In this document: positions 1 through 6,372 of the stretch, one piece after another | How the letters are laid out: the number at the start of each line of letters is the position of its first letter | Position numbering within the stretch: the first letter of the stretch is position 1 | Origin: Bacteroidota bacterium | Lineage (GTDB): Bacteria > Bacteroidota > Bacteroidia > 2-12-FULL-35-15 | Assembly: GCA_026391935.1 (NCBI GenBank) | Contig: JAPLDC010000081.1 | Coordinates: 1 to 10,952, forward strand | Reading direction: 5' to 3' | Length of the DNA: 10,952 nt | Translations under genes and position numbers: made by a program | Notes under the pieces: generated by a model | Told to the model about the DNA's origin: nothing | Seen by the model: the letters and a program-made list of their open reading frames with translations, nothing else | Database searches by the model: none

Positions 1-703
1 GATAAGGAACACACAAAGCCGCAGTTGCTTTTGCTTTGTTCAATTTTTCAATTCTTGTGGAATCGTGTTTAATATTTACTTCGTAAGAATATTTATCTAC
101 TTTAAAAAATTTACTAACGTTCTCAGATAATTTATTTTCCTGAAACCCAATAAACATATAAAATAAAGTAGCTGCAGAAGCAGCAAGTATTCCTGCTTTT
201 AGCCAAGTTCTGTTCTGAATAAAAATAAGCGTAAAAAAGATGGAAATAGCCATACCAATAAGCGGAGCGAGTAAAATAAATAAAAGCGTCTTTCCTATCT
301 TATCGCTGTCAATAATTTCACTTATCGGCATCATCCCTTTACTCAAAAAAGCGAAAGCAATTGCGGCACCGGCAAACCCACCAATTAGTGTATGAGAAGA
401 AGAAGAGGGAATTCCATACCACCAGGTTAATAAATTCCAACAGATTGCGGCTACCAATCCGCTGCATATCACTGGCAATGAAATAAAATCAGAATAAACT
501 GTTTTCCCAATTGTGTTTGCTACCGCATGATCTTTAAAAATCATAAATGCAACAATATTAAAAAATGCCGCCCAAAGCACAGCTTGAAAAGGGGTTAAAA
601 CTTTCGTGGAAACAATTGTAGCAATTGAATTTGCGGCATCATGAAAACCGTTTATAAAATCGAAAATAAGTGCAAGGACTATTACAATAACTAGTAAACT
701 CAT
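1..703 (-). CDS. pit: Inorganic phosphate transporter, Pit family (N-terminal part; runs off the left edge)
   Basis: This is a low-affinity phosphate permease of the inner membrane (PF01384; phosphate:cation symport). About 234 codons are present, read from the ATG at 703 down to the window edge without a stop. The two family hallmarks are visible: GFHDAANSIAT at residues 19-29 and GIPSSSSHTLIGG at 97-109. Several hydrophobic helices span roughly residues 1-186. A hydrophilic stretch rich in Lys and Glu begins after that; Bacteroidota members of the family often carry a long soluble insertion there, though only its start is visible. The gene lies 43 nt downstream of the DUF47 gene with no terminator between them, so the two are probably co-transcribed. 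DUF47-Pit pairs are a widespread arrangement in bacteria. Family assignment is secure; total length is unknown. Confidence 0.95.
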   Translation of the reverse strand, partial: MSLLVIVIVLALIFDFINGFHDAANSIATIVSTKVLTPFQAVLWAAFFNIVAFMIFKDHAVANTIGKTVYSDFISLPVICSGLVAAICWNLLTWWYGIPSSSSHTLIGGFAGAAIAFAFLSKGMMPISEIIDSDKIGKTLLFILLAPLIGMAISIFFTLIFIQNRTWLKAGILAASAATLFYMFIGFQENKLSENVSKFFKVDKYSYEVNIKHDSTRIEKLNKAKATAALCVPY

Positions 704-746
704 TTTTTATTGAATTAAGAATAAAAATTTAAAACAAATCAAACCT

Positions 747-1391
747 CTATGCGTTTTTAATAAGGATAGAATTGATCACATCAGAAGCATCTTCACACTT
801 ATCTGTGGCCGTTTCAAGCATCGAAAGAACGTCCTTCATTTTAATTACTTCAACAGCATTTTTTTCTTCTTCAAATAATTTAGCAATCGCCATATCAAAA
901 ATATCATCGGCATGATTTTCAATGCTATTTATTCTAACAGTTGCTTCTTTTATTTTAGTTATGTTTTTAAGGTTACGCAATTCAATTATTGCAACTTCCA
1001 ATTCTTCAGCAGCCTTTTGGATTAGTTCTGCTAATTTGATAATTGCAGGAGTCATTTCTTCTACCTTATACAGTTCCATTCTTTTAGAAGCACCATGAAT
1101 AAAATCTACAATATCATCTACGGCAGATACCAAACTATGAATATCATCACGGTCAAATGGTGTAATAAAATTTAAACTCAATTGATTAAATGTCTCGTGT
1201 GTTATTCCATCACCAACATGTTCCAAACGTTCAATTTCACGATAAAGCTCTTTTCGTTTTTCTAAAGATGTGGTATTTACTAACTCGACCATTACCTTAG
1301 AAGTCACTACAGCATTCGCAGCTGCTTTTTGAAATAAAAGGAAAAATATTTTATCTTTTGGCTGAAAAAATTGAAAAATGTTTAAGTTCAT
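747..1391 (-). CDS. DUF47 / PhoU-like phosphate transport regulator
   Basis: This is a 214-residue, mostly helical cytoplasmic protein of the DUF47 family (PF01865), a distant relative of PhoU that usually accompanies Pit transporters and is thought to modulate them. The N-terminus has the typical F-F-x-P-K-D-x-x-F-F-x-L-F pattern (residues 8-20). The PhoU-like acidic motif LEHVGDGITHE lies at 56-66 and is followed by TPFDRDDI at 77-84 and AVDDIVD at about 90-96. Length is normal for the family. It starts at the ATG at 1391 and ends in TAG at 747, with pit 43 nt downstream. A TATATTTG -10 element and an 11-bp repeat cluster sit upstream, suggesting that it heads its own phosphate-responsive transcript. 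It is distinct from the true phoU at 1607-2284. Confidence 0.93.
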   Translation of the reverse strand: MNLNIFQFFQPKDKIFFLLFQKAAANAVVTSKVMVELVNTTSLEKRKELYREIERLEHVGDGITHETFNQLSLNFITPFDRDDIHSLVSAVDDIVDFIHGASKRMELYKVEEMTPAIIKLAELIQKAAEELEVAIIELRNLKNITKIKEATVRINSIENHADDIFDMAIAKLFEEEKNAVEVIKMKDVLSMLETATDKCEDASDVINSILIKNA

Positions 1392-1436
1392 TTTATTTGA
1401 ATTTTATGATGTTACTATTTAAAATTTATGTTATCA

Positions 1437-1444
1437 CAAATATA
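1437..1444 (-). promoter_or_regulatory. Bacteroidota-type -10 element for DUF47-pit
   Basis: On the minus strand these bases read TATATTTG, a perfect match to the TAnnTTTG consensus known from Bacteroides and Flavobacterium promoters. The element lies 46 nt upstream of the DUF47 ATG and downstream of the TTAAC repeat cluster at 1477-1514. Assigned by pattern and position only. Confidence 0.6.
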
Positions 1445-1476
1445 TAAGGGAAAACATATTCACTATTGTAAGACCA

Positions 1477-1514
1477 ATTAACATTAGGTTAACTCAATGT
1501 TAACATAACATTAC
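1477..1514 (-). promoter_or_regulatory. Putative Pho box: TTAAC repeats at 11-bp spacing upstream of DUF47-pit
   Basis: TTAAC occurs at 1478, 1489 and 1500 on the plus strand, with TTAC at 1511, all exactly 11 bp apart. Two copies are the palindrome GTTAAC, so the same phase also reads as TTAAC on the minus strand (plus-strand GTTAA at 1488 and 1499). PhoB-type regulators bind 11-bp direct repeats, so this is interpreted as a PhoB operator. The strand given is that of the regulated gene; orientation is ambiguous because of the palindromes. Confidence 0.55.
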
Positions 1515-1547
1515 TAAATAACGCAAATGCCTTATAATCAATATTTT

Positions 1548-1584
1548 AAAAATAAAAAGACCTCTTCAAATTAATGAAAAGGTC
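1548..1584 (-). terminator. Rho-independent terminator after phoU
   Basis: On the minus strand, GACCTTTTCA pairs with TGAAGAGGTC across a 6-nt loop, followed by TTTTTATTTTT. All ten pairs form in the minus-strand RNA (one as G-U); the plus strand would have a C-A mismatch, so it works best for phoU. It lies 22 nt past the phoU stop and separates the pst-phoU transcript from DUF47-pit. Confidence 0.85.
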
Positions 1585-1606
1585 CTAAAATTATTTCCTT
1601 AAGGGA

Positions 1607-2284
1607 TTATTTATTGTTTTTTTCGACTTTAGATCGATGCCTTAATACTTTCGCTTCAATATAAAAAATAATTTCTTCGGCCATATTTTTTGCCTGATCT
1701 CCTACTCTTTCCAATTTTCTGATAATAGACAAAAGATATAATGTTGCATCAATATTATCAGGATGATTTCTGATATAATCGGCAATGATAGAGTTTGCTT
1801 TAATATTTATGTCATCCAACAATTCATCTTGTTGAAAAACTTTACGAGCTATGGAAGTATCCTCCTTATCAAAAGCCTCCAAAACAGTTTCCATCATATT
1901 ATTTGCTGCGGCAAACATTTCAACTACGCGGGTAATCTCAAGTAACTTTGTGTCAAAATTGCTATCTACGTTTAAAACAAATTTGGCAATCCCTTCTACA
2001 TAATCGCCAATTCGCTCCAAATTATTATTGATCTTTAAAACAGCCAATACAAATCTAAGATCAACTGCTAAGGGATTAAAAAGCGCAAAAATATTTTCAC
2101 AGTCTCTATCTAGCTTCAGCTCATAAGCATTAACTCGTCGTTCACTTAAAATAACTTCACGCGCCAGATCTTTGTCAAGATTTAATAGCGACTCTTTTCC
2201 TTTAGTCAGCTGCAAATTTACCAGCAACCACATTTTCATGGTTTCTGCTTTTAATTGTTGCAATTCAATGTCGAGGTGATTCAT
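1607..2284 (-). CDS. phoU: PhoU, phosphate signalling and Pst regulator
   Basis: PhoU is the cytoplasmic helical protein that links the Pst transporter to PhoR-type signalling and keeps the Pho response off when phosphate is plentiful. The 225-residue length is typical. The two three-helix PhoU repeats each show the metal-cluster motif: LERIGDYVEGIA at 89-100 and LERVGDQAKNMAEE at 191-204, with the acidic/Arg/Gly-Asp pattern intact in both. The start is an ATG at 2284. It is the last gene of the pstC-pstA-pstB-phoU block, 98 nt after pstB, and is followed by a strong terminator. No TAnnTTTG promoter is visible in the 98-nt gap, so it is probably expressed by read-through from pstB. Confidence 0.95.
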   Translation of the reverse strand: MNHLDIELQQLKAETMKMWLLVNLQLTKGKESLLNLDKDLAREVILSERRVNAYELKLDRDCENIFALFNPLAVDLRFVLAVLKINNNLERIGDYVEGIAKFVLNVDSNFDTKLLEITRVVEMFAAANNMMETVLEAFDKEDTSIARKVFQQDELLDDINIKANSIIADYIRNHPDNIDATLYLLSIIRKLERVGDQAKNMAEEIIFYIEAKVLRHRSKVEKNNK

Positions 2285-2285
2285 T

Positions 2286-2315
2286 TTAATTTGAAAATTT
2301 GTTAATTTGAAAATT
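2286..2315. repeat. Tandem 14-bp repeat in the pstB-phoU gap
   Basis: TTAATTTGAAAATT occurs twice, at 2286-2299 and 2302-2315, a period of 16 bp. It sits immediately upstream of the phoU ATG. The motif recalls AT-rich intergenic repeats I associate with Bacteroidota genomes, but whether it recurs elsewhere in this genome cannot be seen here. Confidence 0.6.
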
Positions 2316-2349
2316 GAATGTATGTGATTTTAATATTAAATATACTTTT

Positions 2350-2380
2350 TCTTGACTCTTGTATCTGATCTCTTGATTCT
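2350..2380. repeat. Short TCTTGA repeats just after pstB
   Basis: TCTTGACTCTTG at 2350-2361 and TCTTGATTCT at 2371-2380 are imperfect copies 21 bp apart, ending 2 bp from the pstB stop codon. No hairpin or T-tract accompanies them, so they do not look like a terminator. Function is unknown. Confidence 0.45.
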
Positions 2381-2382
2381 AA

Positions 2383-3135
2383 TTATCCGAATCTTCCTGT
2401 TATATAATTTTGTGTCCGTTCTATTTTCGGATTTGTAAAAATTGTTTTTGTAGTATCATGCTCAATTAATTCTCCCATATAAAAGAATGCAGTGGTATCA
2501 CTCACACGACCTGCTTGTTGCATATTATGTGTTACAATAACGATCGTATATTTAGTTTTTAATTCATAGATCAACTCTTCTACTTTAGCTGTAGAGATAG
2601 GATCCAAGGCTGAAGTGGGCTCATCCATCAAAACAACAGAAGGTTGAATTGCCAATGCCCGAGCAATACATAAACGTTGCTGCTGTCCTCCAGAAAGTTC
2701 AAAAGCGGATTTTTTTAATTTATCTTTTACTTCATCCCACAATACAACTTGTTTGATCGTTGTTTCTACCCGTTCTTCTATGAATTTTTTATCTGTAATA
2801 CCATTTACACGCAAGCCATATGCAACGTTTTCAAAAATGGTTTTAGGAAAAGGATTCGGCTTTTGAAAAACCATTCCTACTTTCTTTCTCAGGCTATCAA
2901 CATTTACTCCTTTGGCGTATATATCTTCTCCATCGATCAATACTTGTCCTGAAATCTTTGTATTATCGATCAGGTCATTCATTCTGTTGAATAGCCTGAG
3001 ATACGTTGACTTACCACAACCTGAAGGACCAATTAAAGCGGTAACTGTATTTGGTTTAATGGCAATATTAATATTTTTCAATGCTTGAGATGCACCATAA
3101 AAAAAATCAACATTTTTTGATTCTATATTATACAT
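2383..3135 (-). CDS. pstB: PstB, phosphate ABC transporter ATP-binding protein
   Basis: This is the cytoplasmic ATPase that powers high-affinity phosphate import through PstC-PstA. All ABC motifs are intact in the 250-residue product: Walker A GPSGCGKST at 36-44, Q-loop Gln91 in the PstB-typical FQKPNPFP, signature LSGGQQQR at 147-154, Walker B VVLMDEPTS at 167-175 with catalytic Glu172, and H-loop His203. Length is normal for PstB. It starts at the ATG at 3135, only 2 nt after the pstA stop, indicating tight translational linkage. Downstream, 98 nt of repeat-bearing sequence separates it from phoU. The assignment is essentially certain. Confidence 0.98.
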   Translation of the reverse strand: MYNIESKNVDFFYGASQALKNINIAIKPNTVTALIGPSGCGKSTYLRLFNRMNDLIDNTKISGQVLIDGEDIYAKGVNVDSLRKKVGMVFQKPNPFPKTIFENVAYGLRVNGITDKKFIEERVETTIKQVVLWDEVKDKLKKSAFELSGGQQQRLCIARALAIQPSVVLMDEPTSALDPISTAKVEELIYELKTKYTIVIVTHNMQQAGRVSDTTAFFYMGELIEHDTTKTIFTNPKIERTQNYITGRFG

Positions 3136-3137
3136 GT

Positions 3138-4022
3138 TTAGTTCATTTTAACTTTTTTGCCAAAATATTTACGCAAGCCATTTGCGAGTAAATTGGCAAT
3201 TAATACAATAAAAATAAGCACCAATGCAGTACCATAAGCAATAGGTCTAGATTCTTCTATGTTCGTTCCACTCGTTGAAATAACATACAAGTGGTATGGT
3301 AATGCCATTGCTTGATCAAAAATACTTGTTGGTAATTTCGGTAAAAAATAGGCGGCAACTGTAAATAATATTGGAGCAGTTTCTCCAGATACTCTTCCAA
3401 TAGAAAGAATTAATCCAGTAATGATGTTTGGAAAAGCAATTGGCAATACTACTCTGCGCGTAGTTTCCCATTTACTTGCTCCTAATCCTAAACTAGCTTG
3501 CCGAAATGTATTATCAACAGATTTTAAAGCTTCCTCTGTAATACGAATAACAACAGGAAGCGCTAATAATCCTAAAGTAAGTGAGCCCGCTAAAAGCGAA
3601 TCACCAAAACCTAATTTATTTACAAATAACGACATACCAAACAAACCGAAAACAATAGAAGGAATACCTGCCAGGTTATTTGTCATCTGCTTAATTATTT
3701 TTTTGATAATTCCGGCTTTCACATATTCGTTCATATATATTGCAGCAAAAACGCCAACAGGAAAAGCGAAAAGCATACTTCCACCAACCAAACACAATGT
3801 ACCAATTATAGCAGGGAAAATGCCTCCTTTGGTCATTCCTTCCTCGGGCATTTTCGTGATAAAATCCCAGCTGATGACCGAAAATCCTTTAATGATAATA
3901 AAAGATAGAATAACAAAAAGTATCGCCACAACAGCATAACTAAGAATCCTGAAAATCCAAAATGCGATTGCCTGATTCCGCTTTTTGTTTTTTGCTAATT
4001 TATTTTCGTCTACCAATTCCAT
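3138..4022 (-). CDS. pstA: PstA, phosphate ABC transporter permease
   Basis: PstA is one of the two membrane subunits forming the phosphate channel. The 294-residue protein has a short basic cytoplasmic N-terminus (KNKKRNQ) and then about six hydrophobic segments, beginning at roughly residues 22-45 and 68-98. The MetI-type EAA loop that contacts PstB lies at about 176-194 (ASLGLGASKWETTRRVVLP). The conserved SIGRVSGETAP segment at 207-217 carries the Arg and Glu characteristic of PstA/PstC. Its ATG overlaps the pstC stop codon in a TAATG junction, and pstB follows after 2 nt, so pstC, pstA and pstB are one operon with likely translational coupling. Confidence 0.97.
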   Translation of the reverse strand: MELVDENKLAKNKKRNQAIAFWIFRILSYAVVAILFVILSFIIIKGFSVISWDFITKMPEEGMTKGGIFPAIIGTLCLVGGSMLFAFPVGVFAAIYMNEYVKAGIIKKIIKQMTNNLAGIPSIVFGLFGMSLFVNKLGFGDSLLAGSLTLGLLALPVVIRITEEALKSVDNTFRQASLGLGASKWETTRRVVLPIAFPNIITGLILSIGRVSGETAPILFTVAAYFLPKLPTSIFDQAMALPYHLYVISTSGTNIEESRPIAYGTALVLIFIVLIANLLANGLRKYFGKKVKMN

Positions 4023-5230
4023 TAGTGTTTATTGTGTTGTTTTCTGTTCGAAATAAATTCAACAGCAAGATTGATAAATAAGGTGATCAGGAAAAGTATG
4101 CAACCCAATGCAAACAATGCCTGATAATGCAAACCTCCATTTGGTGCCTCACCAAGTTCAGCAGCAATCGTTGCCGGAATAGTCCGAACAGGTTCTAAGA
4201 TCGAATGTGGAATCACGGCAGCATTTCCTGTTACCATTAATACAGCCATTGTTTCTCCGATAGCACGCCCAATGCCTAAAATAGCACCTGCAGAAATTCC
4301 GGAAATTGAATATGGAATAACAACTTTATAAATTGTTTGCCACTTGCTGGCGCCTAAAGCCAAACTAGCTTCTTTCATGGCACGCGGAGTATTCCGCATT
4401 GCATCTTCCGAAATAGTTATTATGGTAGGCAAAGCCATTATTCCTAAAATTATACTACCGGCCAAACCGGTTTCACCAACGGGAAGGTTAAATGTTTTTT
4501 GAATAAGCGGTACAATAATTACCAATCCGAAAAATCCGTAAACAACAGAAGGTATTCCTGCAAGAAGTTCAATCAAAGGTTTCATAATCCTACGAACATT
4601 ATCCTTTGCAATCTCACTCATAAAAATTGCAGCAGCTAATCCTAAAGGCAATGCTAATAAGATCGCACCCAAACTAACCCATAAGGTCCCAAGTATTAAA
4701 GGTAAAACTCCTAACTGAGCAGAAGGCTGAGCTGTTGGAAACCATTCTTTACCACCGAAAAATTCTTTCAGGCTCACTTTATCAACGGTTAATTCATGAC
4801 CTTTAAAATCTTTCGCAAGATATTTTTTCGGAAAAAAAGCAATGATATCAGGTAGGCTGTCAACCAAACGGTTAATACAAGTAGATAGTCCTTCAAAATT
4901 TTCACCTATTTCTTCGTCAGAATAGAAATTAGAAATATCCTCTGCACGGAATAAAATTATGGAATCAGGCTTACCACCAATTTCGCTCCAATGTGTTATC
5001 TTCTGATCGTAAATATTTTTTATTTGCTCTGAGGATAATGTTTTTAGCGGATTGCTTTTGCTTAGTGCGATAACATATCCCTCTTCCACCGGTTTTTTAT
5101 CAAAAACACCTAAGCCTTCTTTGAAAAGAAAAAAAACAATCAATACTACAGTAAGACTGGTGATTGTTCCACTCAACATCAACAAGCCTTCAATAAACTT
5201 TTCGGAAAATTTCTTATAAAACGTTTTCAA
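4022..5230 (-). CDS. pstC: PstC, phosphate ABC transporter permease with a PstS-like insertion
   Basis: PstC is the second channel subunit. The membrane core is standard: TM1 about 16-38, further helices from about residue 172, the EAA loop ALGASKWQTIYKVVIP at 291-306, and GIGRAIGETMAV at 319-330 with the conserved Arg322 and Glu326. At 402 residues it is about 80-100 longer than E. coli PstC because of residues roughly 45-150, between TM1 and TM2. That stretch resembles part of PstS: residues 65-86 match PstS 116-137 without gaps at 11 of 22 positions. The phosphate-binding S-S-G-T of PstS is not conserved in it. The start is taken as TTG at 5230: an in-frame TGA lies 9 nt upstream, and the first ATG (codon 18) would cut into TM1. 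A TAnnTTTG -10 is suitably placed upstream. Confidence 0.95.
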   Translation of the reverse strand: MKTFYKKFSEKFIEGLLMLSGTITSLTVVLIVFFLFKEGLGVFDKKPVEEGYVIALSKSNPLKTLSSEQIKNIYDQKITHWSEIGGKPDSIILFRAEDISNFYSDEEIGENFEGLSTCINRLVDSLPDIIAFFPKKYLAKDFKGHELTVDKVSLKEFFGGKEWFPTAQPSAQLGVLPLILGTLWVSLGAILLALPLGLAAAIFMSEIAKDNVRRIMKPLIELLAGIPSVVYGFFGLVIIVPLIQKTFNLPVGETGLAGSIILGIMALPTIITISEDAMRNTPRAMKEASLALGASKWQTIYKVVIPYSISGISAGAILGIGRAIGETMAVLMVTGNAAVIPHSILEPVRTIPATIAAELGEAPNGGLHYQALFALGCILFLITLFINLAVEFISNRKQHNKH

Positions 5231-5255
5231 GCAAATTCATTCTTTAAATACTTTA

Positions 5256-5263
5256 CAAAGTTA
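5256..5263 (-). promoter_or_regulatory. -10 element for pstCAB-phoU
   Basis: The minus strand reads TAACTTTG, matching TAnnTTTG, 26 nt upstream of the TTG start of pstC. No TTG-type -33 box is evident upstream, consistent with an activator-dependent promoter driven from the repeats at 5296-5322. Confidence 0.55.
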
Positions 5264-5295
5264 AATTCAAGCCGCTTTCTTTTAGTATAATAATT

Positions 5296-5322
5296 GTTAT
5301 GCTTATGTTAATTTAATGTTAA
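5296..5322 (-). promoter_or_regulatory. Putative Pho box upstream of pstC
   Basis: Plus-strand GTTAT at 5296 and GTTAA at 5307 and 5318 (TTAAC-type on the minus strand) are exactly 11 bp apart. They sit 33, 44 and 55 bp from the upstream edge of the pstC -10 element. The 11-bp direct-repeat form resembles PhoB operators. Confidence 0.55.
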
Positions 5323-5339
5323 ATGATGTTTCAAGAAAC

Positions 5340-5376
5340 AAAAAAAGTGCCTTGCATTCCTGCAAAGCACTTTTTT
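5340..5376 (-). terminator. Rho-independent terminator after pstS
   Basis: On the minus strand, GTGCTTTGCA pairs with TGCAAGGCAC across a 4-nt loop (GGAA), and the stem is extended by A6/T6. The run of seven T follows. The single non-Watson-Crick pair is G-U on the minus strand but C-A on the plus strand, so it serves pstS. It uncouples pstS from pstC. Confidence 0.88.
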
Positions 5377-5395
5377 CAATCTAACTAAACAGGCT

Positions 5396-6217
5396 CTATT
5401 TTGTCAAAGGAACATAACCAACTGTTTCAACTGTTTTTTGTCCTTCAGCAGATAAAATATAATCAATGAAAGGCTTAACTGTCTTTTCAACTGTGGTTAG
5501 GTAATAATAATACAATGGACGAACGATCGGATACGTTCTATCTTTTGCAGTTGCCATAGAAGGAGCGATATAAGTCTTCCCTTTATCGTAAGACACCTTC
5601 AACGCTTTTACTTCCTTTTCCATATAAGCTAATCCGATGTAACCAATTGCTCCTTTTGTCTGACTCACAGACTGAACAATCGCACCAGTAGCAGGCATGT
5701 TTAAAACGGAAGAAGCATAGTTCTTTTTGTTCATTACGTGCTCCTTAAAGAACTCGTATGTTCCCGAACTAGATTCACGTGAATAAACCACAATTTGAAG
5801 ATCATCTCCACCCACTTCTTTCCAATTTTTAATTTTTCCGGTATAGATACCCTCTAATTGTTCGCGGGTAAGTTGAGTAACTTTATTTGCAGGATTTACG
5901 ATCACCGATAATGCATCGTATGCAATGATTGTTTCTTTGTATGCGCGACCGGCATCTTGTAATTTCATTTTTTCATCCATCTTAATCTTTCTGGACGACA
6001 TTGCAATATCTGTAGTATTATCCACCAAAGCAGCTAAACCAACACCACTTCCACCACCAGTAACAGTAATTTTGGCCGACTTATTTTCTTTCATATAACT
6101 TTCTGCTTCTTTTTGAGAAAGAGGCAAAACTGTATCACTTCCTTTAATTTTTTGTGCAACGCTTATACCAGTGTATAAACTCAATGCAATTATTAAAACT
6201 TTCGATTTCATTTTCAT
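5396..6217 (-). CDS. pstS: PstS, periplasmic phosphate-binding protein
   Basis: PstS captures phosphate in the periplasm and delivers it to PstCA. With the ATG at 6217 the product has 273 residues. A Sec signal peptide covers about 1-21 (MKMKSKVLIIAL then SVA-Q); it has no lipobox Cys, so this looks like a soluble periplasmic protein. Ligand-binding features are present: GSDTV at 26-30, GGGSGVG at 54-60, Asp70 and Arg76, and RESSSGTY at 147-154. A TTG start at 6244 would be in frame but lies inside the TAATTTTG -10 element and would put a polar extension before the signal peptide, so it is rejected. An ATG at 6211 is also possible. It has its own promoter, Pho box and terminator. Confidence 0.96.
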   Translation of the reverse strand: MKMKSKVLIIALSLYTGISVAQKIKGSDTVLPLSQKEAESYMKENKSAKITVTGGGSGVGLAALVDNTTDIAMSSRKIKMDEKMKLQDAGRAYKETIIAYDALSVIVNPANKVTQLTREQLEGIYTGKIKNWKEVGGDDLQIVVYSRESSSGTYEFFKEHVMNKKNYASSVLNMPATGAIVQSVSQTKGAIGYIGLAYMEKEVKALKVSYDKGKTYIAPSMATAKDRTYPIVRPLYYYYLTTVEKTVKPFIDYILSAEGQKTVETVGYVPLTK

Positions 6218-6241
6218 TTTATTTCTATTATTATTTGATGA

Positions 6242-6249
6242 CAAAATTA
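6242..6249 (-). promoter_or_regulatory. -10 element for pstS
   Basis: The minus strand reads TAATTTTG, a match to TAnnTTTG, 25 nt upstream of the ATG at 6217. The upstream edge is 11 bp from the first GTTAA of the tandem repeat, so that repeat occupies the -33 region. Confidence 0.65.
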
Positions 6250-6258
6250 TGCTGAAGA

Positions 6259-6280
6259 TGTTAAGTTAATGTTAAGTTAA
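6259..6280 (-). promoter_or_regulatory. Putative Pho box: perfect tandem 11-mer upstream of pstS
   Basis: TGTTAAGTTAA is repeated twice with no gap (6259-6269 and 6270-6280). This is the clearest of the five repeat clusters in the window and matches the tandem 11-bp layout of PhoB operators. Its place over the -33 region, just upstream of the -10 element, suits activation by PhoB. Confidence 0.7.
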
Positions 6281-6318
6281 AATTGTATTGATATTATTTT
6301 AACTTTCCGATTTCTAGT

Positions 6319-6351
6319 AAAAAACCTCCCCAACGCATCGGGGAGATTTTT
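6319..6351 (-). terminator. Terminator between the porin gene and pstS
   Basis: CTCCCC at 6326-6331 pairs with GGGGAG at 6340-6345 across an 8-nt loop, and the stem is extended by A/T runs on both sides. On the minus strand a G-U pair bridges core and A/T extension, and the stem runs into TTTTTT. It ends the porin transcript; the A/T runs could let it act on both strands. Confidence 0.85.
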
Positions 6352-6372
6352 AAATTCTTGGAATCTCAATTA

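Noticed and set aside
1478..1514. CRISPR-like or satellite array from the regularly spaced TTAAC units
   Set aside because: The units are 5 bp on an 11-bp period with no long repeat or spacer; the pattern fits a regulator-binding operator.
1763..1945. Plus-strand open frame of 60 codons (and a similar one at 2749-2952)
   Set aside because: Both lie antisense inside phoU and pstB and show no independent evidence of coding.
3421..3939. 172-codon open frame on the plus strand
   Set aside because: It is wholly antisense to pstA, whose motifs are intact on the other strand; the translation shows no recognisable domain.
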